In this document: positions 50,639-60,800 of the stretch, piece by piece | How positions within the stretch are numbered: the first letter of the stretch is position 1 | How the letters are laid out: the number at the start of each line of letters is the position of its first letter | From: Aldehydirespirator sp965203575 | GTDB taxonomy: Bacteria > Actinomycetota > Acidimicrobiia > Acidimicrobiales > Aldehydirespiratoraceae | Direction: 5' to 3' | NCBI GenBank assembly: GCA_965203575.1 | Contig: OZ241894.1 | Span: 1,488,001 to 1,552,000 of the forward strand | Length of the DNA: 64,000 nucleotides | Position numbers and translations under genes: made by a program | The notes under the pieces: generated by a model | Database searches by the model: none | Told to the model about the DNA's origin: nothing | The model's input: only the letters and a program-made list of their open reading frames with translations

Positions 50639-51820
50639 TCAGTCTGCTGGCAGCGGCGCGTCGAACTCGTCGTCAGCCAGCGGGGTGGCCACGTCGGCCC
50701 GCACCAGCTTCATCACGTGAGCGGCCCGGCCCTCCCAGGTGGAGGCCGGCCCGACCCGGTAGAACGGCGAGCGCAGGTTCTTCATCAGCTCGGTCACCAT
50801 GTTGGTGTCCTCGAGGTTGGTGGTGGCCAGGCGGTCGAGCTCGAAGTCCTGCTCGGCTATCGACTTGTCGAGTCCGTATATGCGGCTGAACAGGCGGGTG
50901 CGGTCCGGGGCGATGGGGTCGGCCCGCACCAGGATGAGCTGCGTCGGGTAGGGCAGCGGCGTGAGGTTGGGGTAGATGAAGTCGGCGTAGTGGCCGAGCA
51001 GCTGCTCATGGGTGAGGTCGGTGCGCCCGCCGGTGGAGTCCTCCTCGTCGGAGTGGGGCTTGAAGCCGCTGCAGGTGCGGCCCTCGAAGCGCACGATGGT
51101 GTCCATCTGCTTGCGGAACCGGTTGAGGCGCCGGTGCACGAAGCGCACGTGGTAGTCGTCGTTGGAGTTCTCCGCGAAGGCCTTCCAGTTGATGGGGTAG
51201 GTCTCGTCGAGCTCCCGGTAGTAGCGGGTGAAGGTGCCGAACTTGTAGAGGTCGTATCGCTCGGCCAGGGGGGCGATCCACTCCCGGAACGGCGGCGCCT
51301 TGCGGGACAGGCAGCCGAACACGAGCTTGTCCCAGGCCACCTCGATGCGGATCGGCGCCAACCCGTAGTCGGAGGTGGGCAGGTCGTCGGGGTACATGCG
51401 GGCCCGGTCGGGGATGCCGACCAGCCGGCCGTCGATGTTGTAGGCCCAATTGTGGTACGGGCACGTCATGGTCTTCCCGCAGTTTCCGGCCGGCTCGTAC
51501 AGCAGCCCCGACGCCCGGTGGCGGCAGTTGTTGAGGAATCCCCGGACCGAGCCGTCCTCCTGGCGGATGGCCATCACCGGCTGGTAGCCGATGGTGCCTG
51601 TTATGAAGTCGCCGGGCTCGACCAGGTCCTCGGTGTCGCCCAGCCACACCCAGGAGCGGGCGTAGACCCGCACCATCTCGAGGTCGAACAGGTCCTGGTC
51701 GTAGACCTCGTAGGGCTGCAGCATCGGGCTGTCCAGCGGGGCGTCGACCAGCCCGGACGTCTCGCCCACTCTGCGTCGCAGAAGTTCCACGACCGGCTCG
51801 TGCTCCAAGTCCGCGATCAC
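50639..51820 (-). CDS. Rieske non-heme iron oxygenase, alpha subunit (second)
   Basis: 393 aa from GTG 51820. Rieske site in NNCRHRASGLLYEP and MTCPYHNWAYNIDG. Mononuclear iron ligands in NSNDDYHVRFVHRRLNR. The C-terminal half is less like classical dioxygenase alphas; closer to alpha-only demethylases and choline/carnitine-type oxygenases. The operon would thus contain two different oxygenation steps. First gene of the tight run; 77 bp after the MBL gene. Confidence 0.87.
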   Translation of the reverse strand: MIADLEHEPVVELLRRRVGETSGLVDAPLDSPMLQPYEVYDQDLFDLEMVRVYARSWVWLGDTEDLVEPGDFITGTIGYQPVMAIRQEDGSVRGFLNNCRHRASGLLYEPAGNCGKTMTCPYHNWAYNIDGRLVGIPDRARMYPDDLPTSDYGLAPIRIEVAWDKLVFGCLSRKAPPFREWIAPLAERYDLYKFGTFTRYYRELDETYPINWKAFAENSNDDYHVRFVHRRLNRFRKQMDTIVRFEGRTCSGFKPHSDEEDSTGGRTDLTHEQLLGHYADFIYPNLTPLPYPTQLILVRADPIAPDRTRLFSRIYGLDKSIAEQDFELDRLATTNLEDTNMVTELMKNLRSPFYRVGPASTWEGRAAHVMKLVRADVATPLADDEFDAPLPAD

Positions 51821-51897
51821 ACCGCGACCCTACCGGAGAGGCCCGGAGCCAGTCCAAGCCCGCGCCGCATCCGCAGTGGCGTGTTGCTGGCCGCGGC

Positions 51898-52809
51898 CTA
51901 GTACCAGTAGTAGGCGTCGTCCGGGCGGGAAGCCCAGCCGGAGCGGCCGATCTCGCGCATCGCCGGCCCGAGCCTGCCCATCTGCTCGGCGTAGAGGTCG
52001 GCGCCCACGTTGTGCCAGTTTCCGTGTCCGGGGAACACCCATTCCACCCGGAGCGCGGCAAGCCGGTCCACCGAGTCGGCCAGCGCCTCCCACGAATGGA
52101 ACATCGCCCCGGCGAACACGTCGAGCTCGCCACGCCGATGGTTCCAATGGAGGGTGTCGCCGGTGAGCAGCCACCGGCCGTCGATGTGGAACACGACCGA
52201 ACCCTCGGTGTGGCCCGGCGTCGGAACAGTCACCACTCCTAGCGCGACCTCGACGATCTCGTCGCCCTCGAAGACGGTGGTGGCGTAGGGCGCGGCATCG
52301 GCGTCGGCTTCGTGGATCCAGACATCGGCACCGTACCGGTCGGCCCAGCGGTCGGCGTCGGCGACGTCGTCGCGGTGGCTCAGCAGCACGTGGCGCAACC
52401 CGCCCAGTTCATCGATCCGCTCAGCCAGGCCGCGGGTGAACCGGGGCGAGTCGGTCATCAAGTTCCCTTCGGGCCGGGGCAGCAGGTACGAATGCGCTCC
52501 GAACGACTCCCGGGCGTTGTGTCCCAGCGCATAGACGCCGGGCGTCAACTCGAACGGGAAAGCAGGTTCGGGTGGACGTCGGGCCTCGATATTCCCGATG
52601 GACTGCGTCGGGCAGGCCACCGCCGCCCGCCACAGCGCGGCGACCTCCTCAGGGTTCTCGGGCTGGCGGGCCACGAACGACAGTCCGTCCTGGTCCATGT
52701 CGATGAGCCCCGGCGCCCAATGCCGGGCCGCGTCGCACTTGATGCAGCGAGTGTCGACGAACCAAGGCCCCTCGGCATTGTCCGCATGCACCAAGTCAAG
52801 CCGCGCCAT
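51898..52809 (-). CDS. MBL-fold hydrolase with ferredoxin-like N-terminal domain
   Basis: 303 aa. The N-terminal 75 residues resemble the ferredoxin domain fused to MBL proteins in some bacteria and plastids: DTRCIKCDAARHWAPGLI and VACPTQSIGNIE. The usual third Cys of the CxxCxxC motif is Ala here, so an intact 4Fe-4S site is doubtful. In the hydrolase the first motif is SHRDDVADAD instead of HxHxDH; TPGHTEGS, LTGDTLHW and FPGHGNWH are normal. Possible glyoxalase II-like or lactonase use. Upstream of the Rieske operon on the same strand. Confidence 0.8.
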   Translation of the reverse strand: MARLDLVHADNAEGPWFVDTRCIKCDAARHWAPGLIDMDQDGLSFVARQPENPEEVAALWRAAVACPTQSIGNIEARRPPEPAFPFELTPGVYALGHNARESFGAHSYLLPRPEGNLMTDSPRFTRGLAERIDELGGLRHVLLSHRDDVADADRWADRYGADVWIHEADADAAPYATTVFEGDEIVEVALGVVTVPTPGHTEGSVVFHIDGRWLLTGDTLHWNHRRGELDVFAGAMFHSWEALADSVDRLAALRVEWVFPGHGNWHNVGADLYAEQMGRLGPAMREIGRSGWASRPDDAYYWY

Positions 52810-52831
52810 GGGGCGATGGTAGCTACCGCGT

Positions 52832-52957
52832 CTAGGCGCGGATCCAGTCTGCGATCAGGAACTCGGAATACACCAAAGGGAAACCCATCAGGTCCTCGTA
52901 GAACCGGTGGGTCGCCTCAAGGTCCCTGGTCGCGAACGCGACATGGTGGAATGTCAT
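52832..52957 (-). pseudogene. VOC-domain remnant (N-terminal half only)
   Basis: 41 codons from ATG 52957: MTFHHVAFATRDLEATHRFY followed by EDLMGFPLVYSEFLIADWIR and stop. This is the first beta-alpha-beta unit of a VOC protein with its metal His, but the second half is missing. Normal VOC proteins are at least 110 residues. It ends 23 bp before the MBL gene start. Likely a decayed gene end left by a deletion; translation possible but unlikely to fold alone. Confidence 0.55.
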
Positions 52958-53000
52958 GGCCCGGCCATGGTACGCGACGGTGCGACAATGAAGGGCGCCG

Positions 53001-54764
53001 ATGACATCGCCTCCAGCCGAACAGGCCATCCGCTACGAGCCCGACGAGCCCTGCCCCGCGCCGGTGTCGGTCGCAGTGGGGCTCCAGGGCGCCGTCCTCG
53101 GGCTGGCGCCGCTGGTGCTGATCGTGGCCGTGACCGCCCGAGCGGGTGGGCAGGACCAGAGCTACATCGAGTGGGCTGTATTCGCCGCGCTGATCATCTC
53201 GGGCGCCTTGACTGCTCTGCAGGCCACCCGGTTCTGGCGGTTCGGCGCCGGCCACGTCCTGATCATGGGCACCACGCCCAACTTCGTGGCCATCTCGGTC
53301 CTAGCGCTCACCGAGGGCGGGCCGGCGCTGCTGGCGAGCCTGACCGTGGCCGCGTCGCTCTTTTACATTGCGCTCGCGCTGTGGCTGCCATTGCTTCGAA
53401 GGGTCATCACACCGGTGGTGTCCGGCACGGTCCTCATGCTGATCGCGGTCACCATCCTGCCGGTGGCGTTCGACCGCATTCAGGAGGTGCCCGAGGACGC
53501 TCCTGGTGTCGCTGGGCCAGCGATCATCCTTGTGACGCTGGCCGTCACGGTGGCGATGGCGCTGCGAGCCTCGGGACCGTGGCGTCTGTGGTCACCGGTG
53601 ATCGGAATCGCCGCCGGTTGCATCGTTGCGGTCCCGCTCGGAGCCTACGACGCGGGGTTGGTGGCCGACGCGCCTTGGGCCGGACTCCCCAGCGCCGGCT
53701 TCCCCGGGATCGACCTGACCCCCGGCGTCGGCTTCTGGACGCTTCTGCCCGCCTTCGTCGTGGTCACCCTCGTAGGTGGCGTCAAGAACATGGGCGACTG
53801 CGTGGCCGTGCAGCAGGCCTGCAGTCGCAGGCCACGGGCCATTGACTTTCGGGTTGTGCAGGGATCGCTGAACACCAACGGGCTCGGCATCTTCTTCTCC
53901 GGCCTAGCGGGCACGCCGCCTACCACCGTCTACTCGGCAACCAGCGTGTCACTCACCAGCCTCACCGGGGTCGCGTCCCGGCGCGTCGGGTCCGTGATCG
54001 GGGCAGCGTTGCTGGCACTGGCATTCCTTCCCAAGGTGACGGCCATCCTGCTCTCCATCCCCAGCCCGGTGATGGGTGCCTATCTGCTGACTGCGATTGC
54101 GCTGATCTTCGTGGGAGGGGTCCGAACGGTCGTGCAGGGTGGGCTCGACCGCCACAAGGCGCTGGTGACTGGCATTGCGTTCGCAATCGGGGCGGGACTC
54201 GACCAGCAGACCATCATCACCGATGCGCTGGGGGGCACCTGGGGCAAGCTGCTCGACAACGGCCTGCTGGCCGGCGCGACCGCGGCCGTGGCGATGACCG
54301 TGTTCCTGAACCTGACCAGTCCTCGGGGGCGTTGGCGGCTGGACGTCGAGCTGGACGCGGCCTCGCTCCCCGAGATCCAGGAGTTCCTCCGGGAGGTGGC
54401 ATCCGCCGCGGGCTGGAACGACGCTTCGGCGCAACGGCTGGACGCGGCGGCCGAGGAGACGCTGATCAGCCTGCTGCAGGGCAGTGAGAACCGGCTCGAC
54501 CGGGGCGGGTCCGGCGAAGCGCCCCGCCTGATCATCGGGGCGCGGCCCGAGGGCTCGACGGTTGAACTGGAGTTCATGGCCGTGTTCGACGACGAGAACC
54601 TGGAGGACCGTCTGGCGTACCTGAGCGAGGAGGCCGAAGGCGCGGGCGGGCTCGGCGAGGGCGAGATATCACTGCGCCTGCTGCGGCACTACGCCTCGTC
54701 GGTACAGCACCAGAAGTTCCACGGACTGGACATCGTCACCGTCCAGGTCAGGGCCACGAGCTAG
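53001..54764 (+). CDS. Xanthine/uracil (NCS2-type) permease fused to a histidine-kinase-like ATPase domain
   Basis: 587 aa from ATG 53001. Residues 25-435 form a nucleobase permease-like membrane domain: VAVGLQGAVLGLAPLVLIVA, FGAGHVLIMGTTPNFVAISV, LVGGVKNMGDCVAVQQACS and SGLAGTPPTTVYSATSVSLT. From about 443 a soluble domain resembles RsbW/anti-sigma HATPase modules (LDAASLPEIQEFLREVASAA, AAEETLISLLQ). The Asn of the ATPase N-box is not seen and the G-boxes are weak, so ATP binding is uncertain. The transporter might be gated by, or signal through, this domain. 72 bp before the PKS gene, same strand. Confidence 0.85.
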   Translation: MTSPPAEQAIRYEPDEPCPAPVSVAVGLQGAVLGLAPLVLIVAVTARAGGQDQSYIEWAVFAALIISGALTALQATRFWRFGAGHVLIMGTTPNFVAISVLALTEGGPALLASLTVAASLFYIALALWLPLLRRVITPVVSGTVLMLIAVTILPVAFDRIQEVPEDAPGVAGPAIILVTLAVTVAMALRASGPWRLWSPVIGIAAGCIVAVPLGAYDAGLVADAPWAGLPSAGFPGIDLTPGVGFWTLLPAFVVVTLVGGVKNMGDCVAVQQACSRRPRAIDFRVVQGSLNTNGLGIFFSGLAGTPPTTVYSATSVSLTSLTGVASRRVGSVIGAALLALAFLPKVTAILLSIPSPVMGAYLLTAIALIFVGGVRTVVQGGLDRHKALVTGIAFAIGAGLDQQTIITDALGGTWGKLLDNGLLAGATAAVAMTVFLNLTSPRGRWRLDVELDAASLPEIQEFLREVASAAGWNDASAQRLDAAAEETLISLLQGSENRLDRGGSGEAPRLIIGARPEGSTVELEFMAVFDDENLEDRLAYLSEEAEGAGGLGEGEISLRLLRHYASSVQHQKFHGLDIVTVQVRATS

Positions 54765-54836
54765 CCCCGTTCGCCGCTCAGACGCCGGGCGATTCGACCG
54801 GTACTATCGGCTGGCGAAGCGAGGGGGTACGAGCGA

Positions 54837-57800
54837 ATGGCCGTCAAGACGCCCGCGGGGGCCGGAAGCAGAGGTTTCCCGGCGTCGGGCACCCCTATCG
54901 CGATTGTGGGAATGGCGTGCAAGTTCCCCGGCGCCGACAACCTTCCGGCCTTCTGGCGTCTTCTGGAGACCGGACAGAACGCGGTGACCGAGGGCGAGCC
55001 CGGCTCGGGCGTCGGCCGGGTGGGCGAGATGTTCCGGGACTCCGTGCCGGAGAAGCCCGCCTGCCGGTTCGGAGCTTTCGTGGACGGCATCGACCAGTTC
55101 GACGCCGAGTTCTTCAGGATCTCCCCGACAGAGGCGCAACTCCTCGATCCCCAGCAGCGGATGATGCTGGAGACGAGTTGGCAGGCCCTCGAGGACGCCG
55201 GGATCGATCCCGAAACGCTGCGAGGCACCCGCACCGCGGTGTACGCCGGCATCAGCAACCTCGACTACCGGATCCTGATCCTGGAGTCGAGCCGGGCCGC
55301 GGACCCGGCCGAGAGCTTGTATTCGGTCACCGGCACCTCACTGAACACGGCCATCGGGCGGGTCGCCTTCGCCCTGGGCCTGCACGGACCGGCGATGGCG
55401 GTGGACACGGCCTGCTCCTCGTCGCTGGTGGGGCTGCACCAGGCCGCGAACAGCCTCCAACTCCAGGAAGCCGATGTCGTGTTGGCCGGCGGGGTGCAAG
55501 CGGTTCTCACCGGACGCCTCGTCGAGATGAGGGCCAACGCCGGGATGCTGGCCCCCGACGGGCGGTGCAAGACCTTCGACTCGGCCGCCAACGGCTACGT
55601 GCGCGGCGAGGGATGCGGGATGATGGTCCTCAAGCGGCTGGCCGACGCGGAGGCCGACGGCGACCGGATCTGGGGCGTCCTGCTGGGATCGGCCGTCAAC
55701 CAGGACGGCGCCAGCCAGGGTCTGACCGTTCCCAGCCCCCAGGCCCAGCAGGAGTGCATCACCGAAGCCCTGGCCCGGGCCGGGGTCGCTCCGGCCGAGG
55801 TGGACTACCTGGAGGCGCACGGCACCGGCACCCCGGTGGGCGACCCCATCGAAGCTCACGCAGCCGACGCGGCCTACGGCCACCGGCGACCCGAGGATCG
55901 CCCGCTGCTCATCGGCTCGGTCAAGACCAACTTCGGCCATCTGGAGTCGGCGGCCGGCGTGGCCGGGGTGATGAAGGCCGTGCTGGCCATGAAGCACGGC
56001 GCCATCCCCAGGCATCTGAACTACCAGGATCCGAGCCCGCGGATCGAATGGGACCGCCTGCTCCTTCAGGTGACCGCGGAGCAGACCGAGTGGCCGAGCC
56101 ATCCCGACCGGCCGCCGCTCGCCGGGGTGAGCGCGTTCGGGTGGTCCGGGACCAACGCCCACGTCGTGTTGGAGGGCTACGGCCCTCCGGACACTGCGAG
56201 GGCCGAATCTGAGTCTGACGGCGGCCAGTGGCCGGCGGGACCGGCACGCCCGATAGCCGTTGCCCTGCCCGAGACGGGGGCCGGCTCGATGGCCGCGCCG
56301 ACCTTGGAGGCCCGGCCGGCCCGGCTCTTGCCGCTTTCGACCCGGTCACCGGAGGCCGTGGGCGATCTGGCCCAGAGCTACCGGTCGTGGCTCGACGAGA
56401 ATTCCGGGGACATCTTCTCCGGGCCGGCGGGCTCCGACCCGGTGCTCTCGGACATGGCCTGGTCGGCTGCAACCGGCCGCAGCCACTTCCCGCACCGCGC
56501 CGGACTGGTCTTCCGCGATGTCGCGTCACTGCGACAGAAGCTGGACGAGCTGGCGGCGTCCGGCTCGATGAGCCCGTCTCGCGCCGCAACCAAGGTCGCG
56601 TTCGCCTACACCGGCCAGGCCAGCCAGTGGGAGGGCATGGGCCGGGCGCTCTACAAGACCGAGCCGGTGGTGCGGGCCGTGCTCGACCGGTGCGACGCGG
56701 CGATGCGGGAGCTGAGAGGCGTATCCCTGCTCCCGGTGATGTTCGGCGAACCCGGTGCGGGCGGCGAGCTCGACGATCCGGGTTGGACGCAGCCCGCCAT
56801 CTACACCCTGGAGTGCGCCCTGGCCGCTCTGTGGTCGAGCCTCGGCATCCGACCCGATGTCGTCGTGGGTCACAGCCTCGGAGAGATCGCGGCTGCCCAG
56901 ACGGCGGGGATCTTCAGCCTCGAGGACGGGCTGAGGTTCGCGGCGTTCCGGGGCGGTTTGATGTCCGACCTGCCCGAGCAGGGTTCCATGGGGGCGGTCT
57001 TCGCGCCGGCAGACCGGGTGACCGAGGCCGTCCAGCAGTTCCACGCCGACCACGGCGACTCGAGGCTGACCATCGCAGCCGACAACGGGCTGCACCAAGT
57101 GCTGAGCGGCCCGGCCGACGAGGTGGAGGCGGTCCTGGACCGCTTCGAGTCGGAGAAGGTCAAGATCAGGAGGCTGCGCTCCAGCCAGGGTTACCACAGC
57201 GCGCTGGTGGAGCCGGCCCTCGACGAGCTTGAAGCCGTGCTCGCCGACGCCGAGGTGACCTCGCCCCGGATCGAAGTGGTGAGTTCAATGCTAGGTCGGG
57301 CACTGGCACCGGGCGAGACGTTCGACGGACCGTACTGGAGACGCCAGACCCGTCAGTCGGTGAGGTTCCGCGAGTGCGTGGAGGCGCTCGCGGAGATGGG
57401 CGTCGACGCGGTCATCGAGATCGGACCGGGCGAAGTGCTGGCACCCATGGCCCTGATGGCCTGGCCCCAGAAGGCCGGCACGGCTGACCCGGTCACCGTG
57501 CCGAGCCTGCAGCGCCCCTCCGAGCGCAGGCCGGTACCGGCCGACGGTTGCGGATTCCTGGACGCGGTGGCGGCCGCCTACGAGGCCGGTCTGCCGGTCT
57601 CATTGGACAAGCTGTTCGCGGGGGAGTCCCGTCGCCGGGTTCCGCTGCCGGGTTACCCATTCCAGCGCCGGCGCCACTGGGTTGAGCCATCGAGGCACCG
57701 CCGCCAGGATGCGGGGCACCCGCTGCTGGGAGTGCGCCACGGGTCCCCCCGGGGCGAGACGCGGTTCGAGGCGGAGATGCTCGGATCCGATCCGGCGTGG

Positions 57801-60800
57801 CTCGCCGACCACCGGGTGTTCGGCCGGGTGGTGATGCCCGGAGCGGTCTACGGAGCCATGGCGGCATCGGCCGCCTCCGCGCTGGGGGAGGCCGCGGTCT
57901 CGTCCACAGCCGTCAGCCGCACGGTTGTCGTCGAGCACCTGCAACTGCACAGCCCGCTGGTCTTCGCTGAGCCGGACACCGGCGACGAATCCCGACCGCA
58001 GGGCCGAACGATCCAGTTCGTGGTGGATCCCTCGGACGGCGCCATGTCGCAACGGTTCGAGATATTCAGCCGGGCACCGTCCGCCGACAACTGGACACTG
58101 CACGCCGAAGGGCGGGTGTCGTCGGGCGCGGGTCTTCACGCCGTACCCGAGCCCACCGACATCGAAGCGCTGACGGCCGGGCTGGAGCCGGCGGACATCT
58201 CCTCGATCTACCAAGCCAAGGCCGCGGTCGGAATCGACTTCGGCCCGGCCTTCCACACACTGGAGGCTGTATGGACCCGAGCGGGCGAGGCGGTGGCGGT
58301 GGTGTCGGTGCCCGACACGGTGGACCGCAGCGGCCTCGACGTGCACCCGATCCTGCTCGACGGCTGCTTCCAAGCCTTGTCGGCCGCCCGGGACGCGAAC
58401 GGCGCAACCATGCAGGGCACGACCTACATGCCGTTCGGGTGGGAGAGGCTGAGGCTCACCGGGGCGCTGCCGGAGCGTGTGGTGTGCCACGCCCGGATGA
58501 GAGACCCGTCGACCAGCCATCCTTCGACGGCTTCGGCGAGCGGTCCGGCCGAGGTGCTCACCGGCGACCTGTGGCTGTACTCGCCGGACGGGGCCCCGCT
58601 CGGGGAACTGGTGGGCTTCACGGTGAAGCGGGCGACGCGGGCCGCCCTGCTGTCGGCGGTGGAGGGGCTGAGCGACCTGCTCTACGAGGTCGTGTGGCGG
58701 GATCGCCCGCTGGCCGAGCAGATGCCGGGCGCGGACTTCCTGCTCGACCCGGAGGCCGTTGCCGAGCAGACAGGGACCCTGGAGGAACACCTGTCGAGGG
58801 AGGGGGTCGCATTCGCCGACAGGGCTGAGTTGTTGTCCGATCTCGAGCGACTGTCGCGTGCCTATGTGCTGGCGGCGCTGGCCCGGCTCGGTTGGCAGCG
58901 CCGCACCGGCGACCACCTGGACCCGGAGGACCTGCGGCAACAGCTGGGAGTGGCCGACCATCACCAGCGTCTCTTCGGCCGGCTGCTCGAGATGCTGGCC
59001 GAGGCCGGAGTGCTGGAGCCCGCCGACGGAGGCGGCTGGACCGTGGCCGTCGGCGAGAGCGACCCGCTGCCCGACGAGCCGCTGGAAAACCCGTCGAGGC
59101 TCGCAGCCGAACTGGTCCCGCGACACGCCCACGGCTCGAACGAGCTCGGCCTGCTACGGCGCTGCGGCGACGCACTGGCGGAGGTACTGAAGGGCAAGGC
59201 CGATCCTCTGGCCCTTCTGTTCGGCGACGAGCCGAGCGCCGCGGACCTGTACCTGAAGGCACCCGGATCGCGGGCCTCGAACCGCCTGCTGGCCGACGCC
59301 GTGTCCGTAGCGGTGTCGGACCTCCCCGAAGGGCGGCGGCTCAGAGTGCTGGAAGTGGGCGCGGGCACGGGCTCGGCCACGGCCGCCATCCTGCCGCGGG
59401 TGGAGGCCGCAGCAGTCGACTACACCTTCACCGACATCTCGGCAGGGTTCTTCACGGAGGCCGAGGAGCGCCTCTCGGGCTTCGACGTGCCGATCGAGTA
59501 CCGGACGCTCGACATTGAATCGGACCCCTCAGCACAGGGCTTCGACTCCCACCGATACGACCTGGTGATCGCAGCCAACGTGCTGCACGCCACCGCTGAC
59601 CTGGGCCAGTCGCTGGCACACTGCCGGCAGCTGCTCGCACCGTCGGGCCAGCTCGTGGCTCTCGAAGTGGTGCGAGGCCGCGCCTACCAGGACCTCACGT
59701 TCGGACTGCTGGACGGATGGTGGCGCTTCAACGACTCCTACCGGCCGAGCCATGCGCTCGCCGACGCCGGAGTGTGGCGGCGAGCGCTGGCAGACGCGGG
59801 GCTCGAGGCCGCGGAGGTTCTGGGCGCGGACGAACTCGACGGCGGAAGGCCGCTGGGTCCGGGCGTCATCGTGGCCCGAGGTCCCGAGGCCGTGAGGGAG
59901 CAGGCAGGGGTGTGGCTCCTGGCGGCTGATCAGGGCGGAGTGGCCAGCGAGCTGGCGGCGCGGCTGGCCGCCTGCAACCAGACCGTCGTGCTGGCCGGTG
60001 AGGCCGCCGGATCCGAAGCCGAGGAGGCCGACCACATCGCGCGGACGGAGATCGACATCGAGTCGCGCCAATCGTGGCGGTCGGTGATCGAGAGCCTGCC
60101 CGCGAGTCCGCCTCTGCGCGGCGTCGTGCATCTCAGTGCCCTCGACGGGCACGGTCCGGAAGCGACCACGGCCGGGATGGCCGCCGACGTGAAGCGGGCG
60201 GTCGGCAGTGCGCTGGCCCTCGTGCAGGGGCTGACCGATGTCGATGCGACCCCGACCGAAGGCGTCCTGCTCGTCACGAAGGGCGCCCAGATCCTGGAGC
60301 GGGAACGCTCCGGGCAACTGGCCGGCGCCACGCTGTGGGGCTTCGGAAAGGCGCTGGCCCGGGAAGCCCAGCATCTGCGAGCGAGGATGATCGACCTCGA
60401 CCCCGCGGGGCAGGGGTTGCCGGACGGCCTCGTCGAGGAGCTGTTCAGCGGCGACGCCGAGACCCACGTCGCGTACCGGGACGGCGAGCGCAAGGCGGCC
60501 CGGGTGGTTCGCAGCGGCTCCGGCCCAACCCGGTTGGCGCTGCCGGAGGAGCCCGGCTGGCGGCTGTCACCCGATCCCGGGGGTGCCCTGGAAGAGCTGC
60601 GGGCCGAGCCGGTGTCACCGCGAACCCTGGAACCGGGCGAGGTCCGCGTCGCCGTCGACGTGGCCGGACTCAACTTCCGGGACGTGCTGGTGGGGATGGC
60701 CATGTTGGAGGAGGGCTCGCTGCTGGGCCGCGAGATGTGCGGCCACATCGTCGAGACCGCGCCCGACGTTGCCGGCTTGGCCACCGGGGACCGGGTGGTG

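Noticed and set aside
52988..53001. Alternative ATG at 52988 for the permease
   Set aside because: Different reading frame from the permease; ATG 53001 gives the correct frame.
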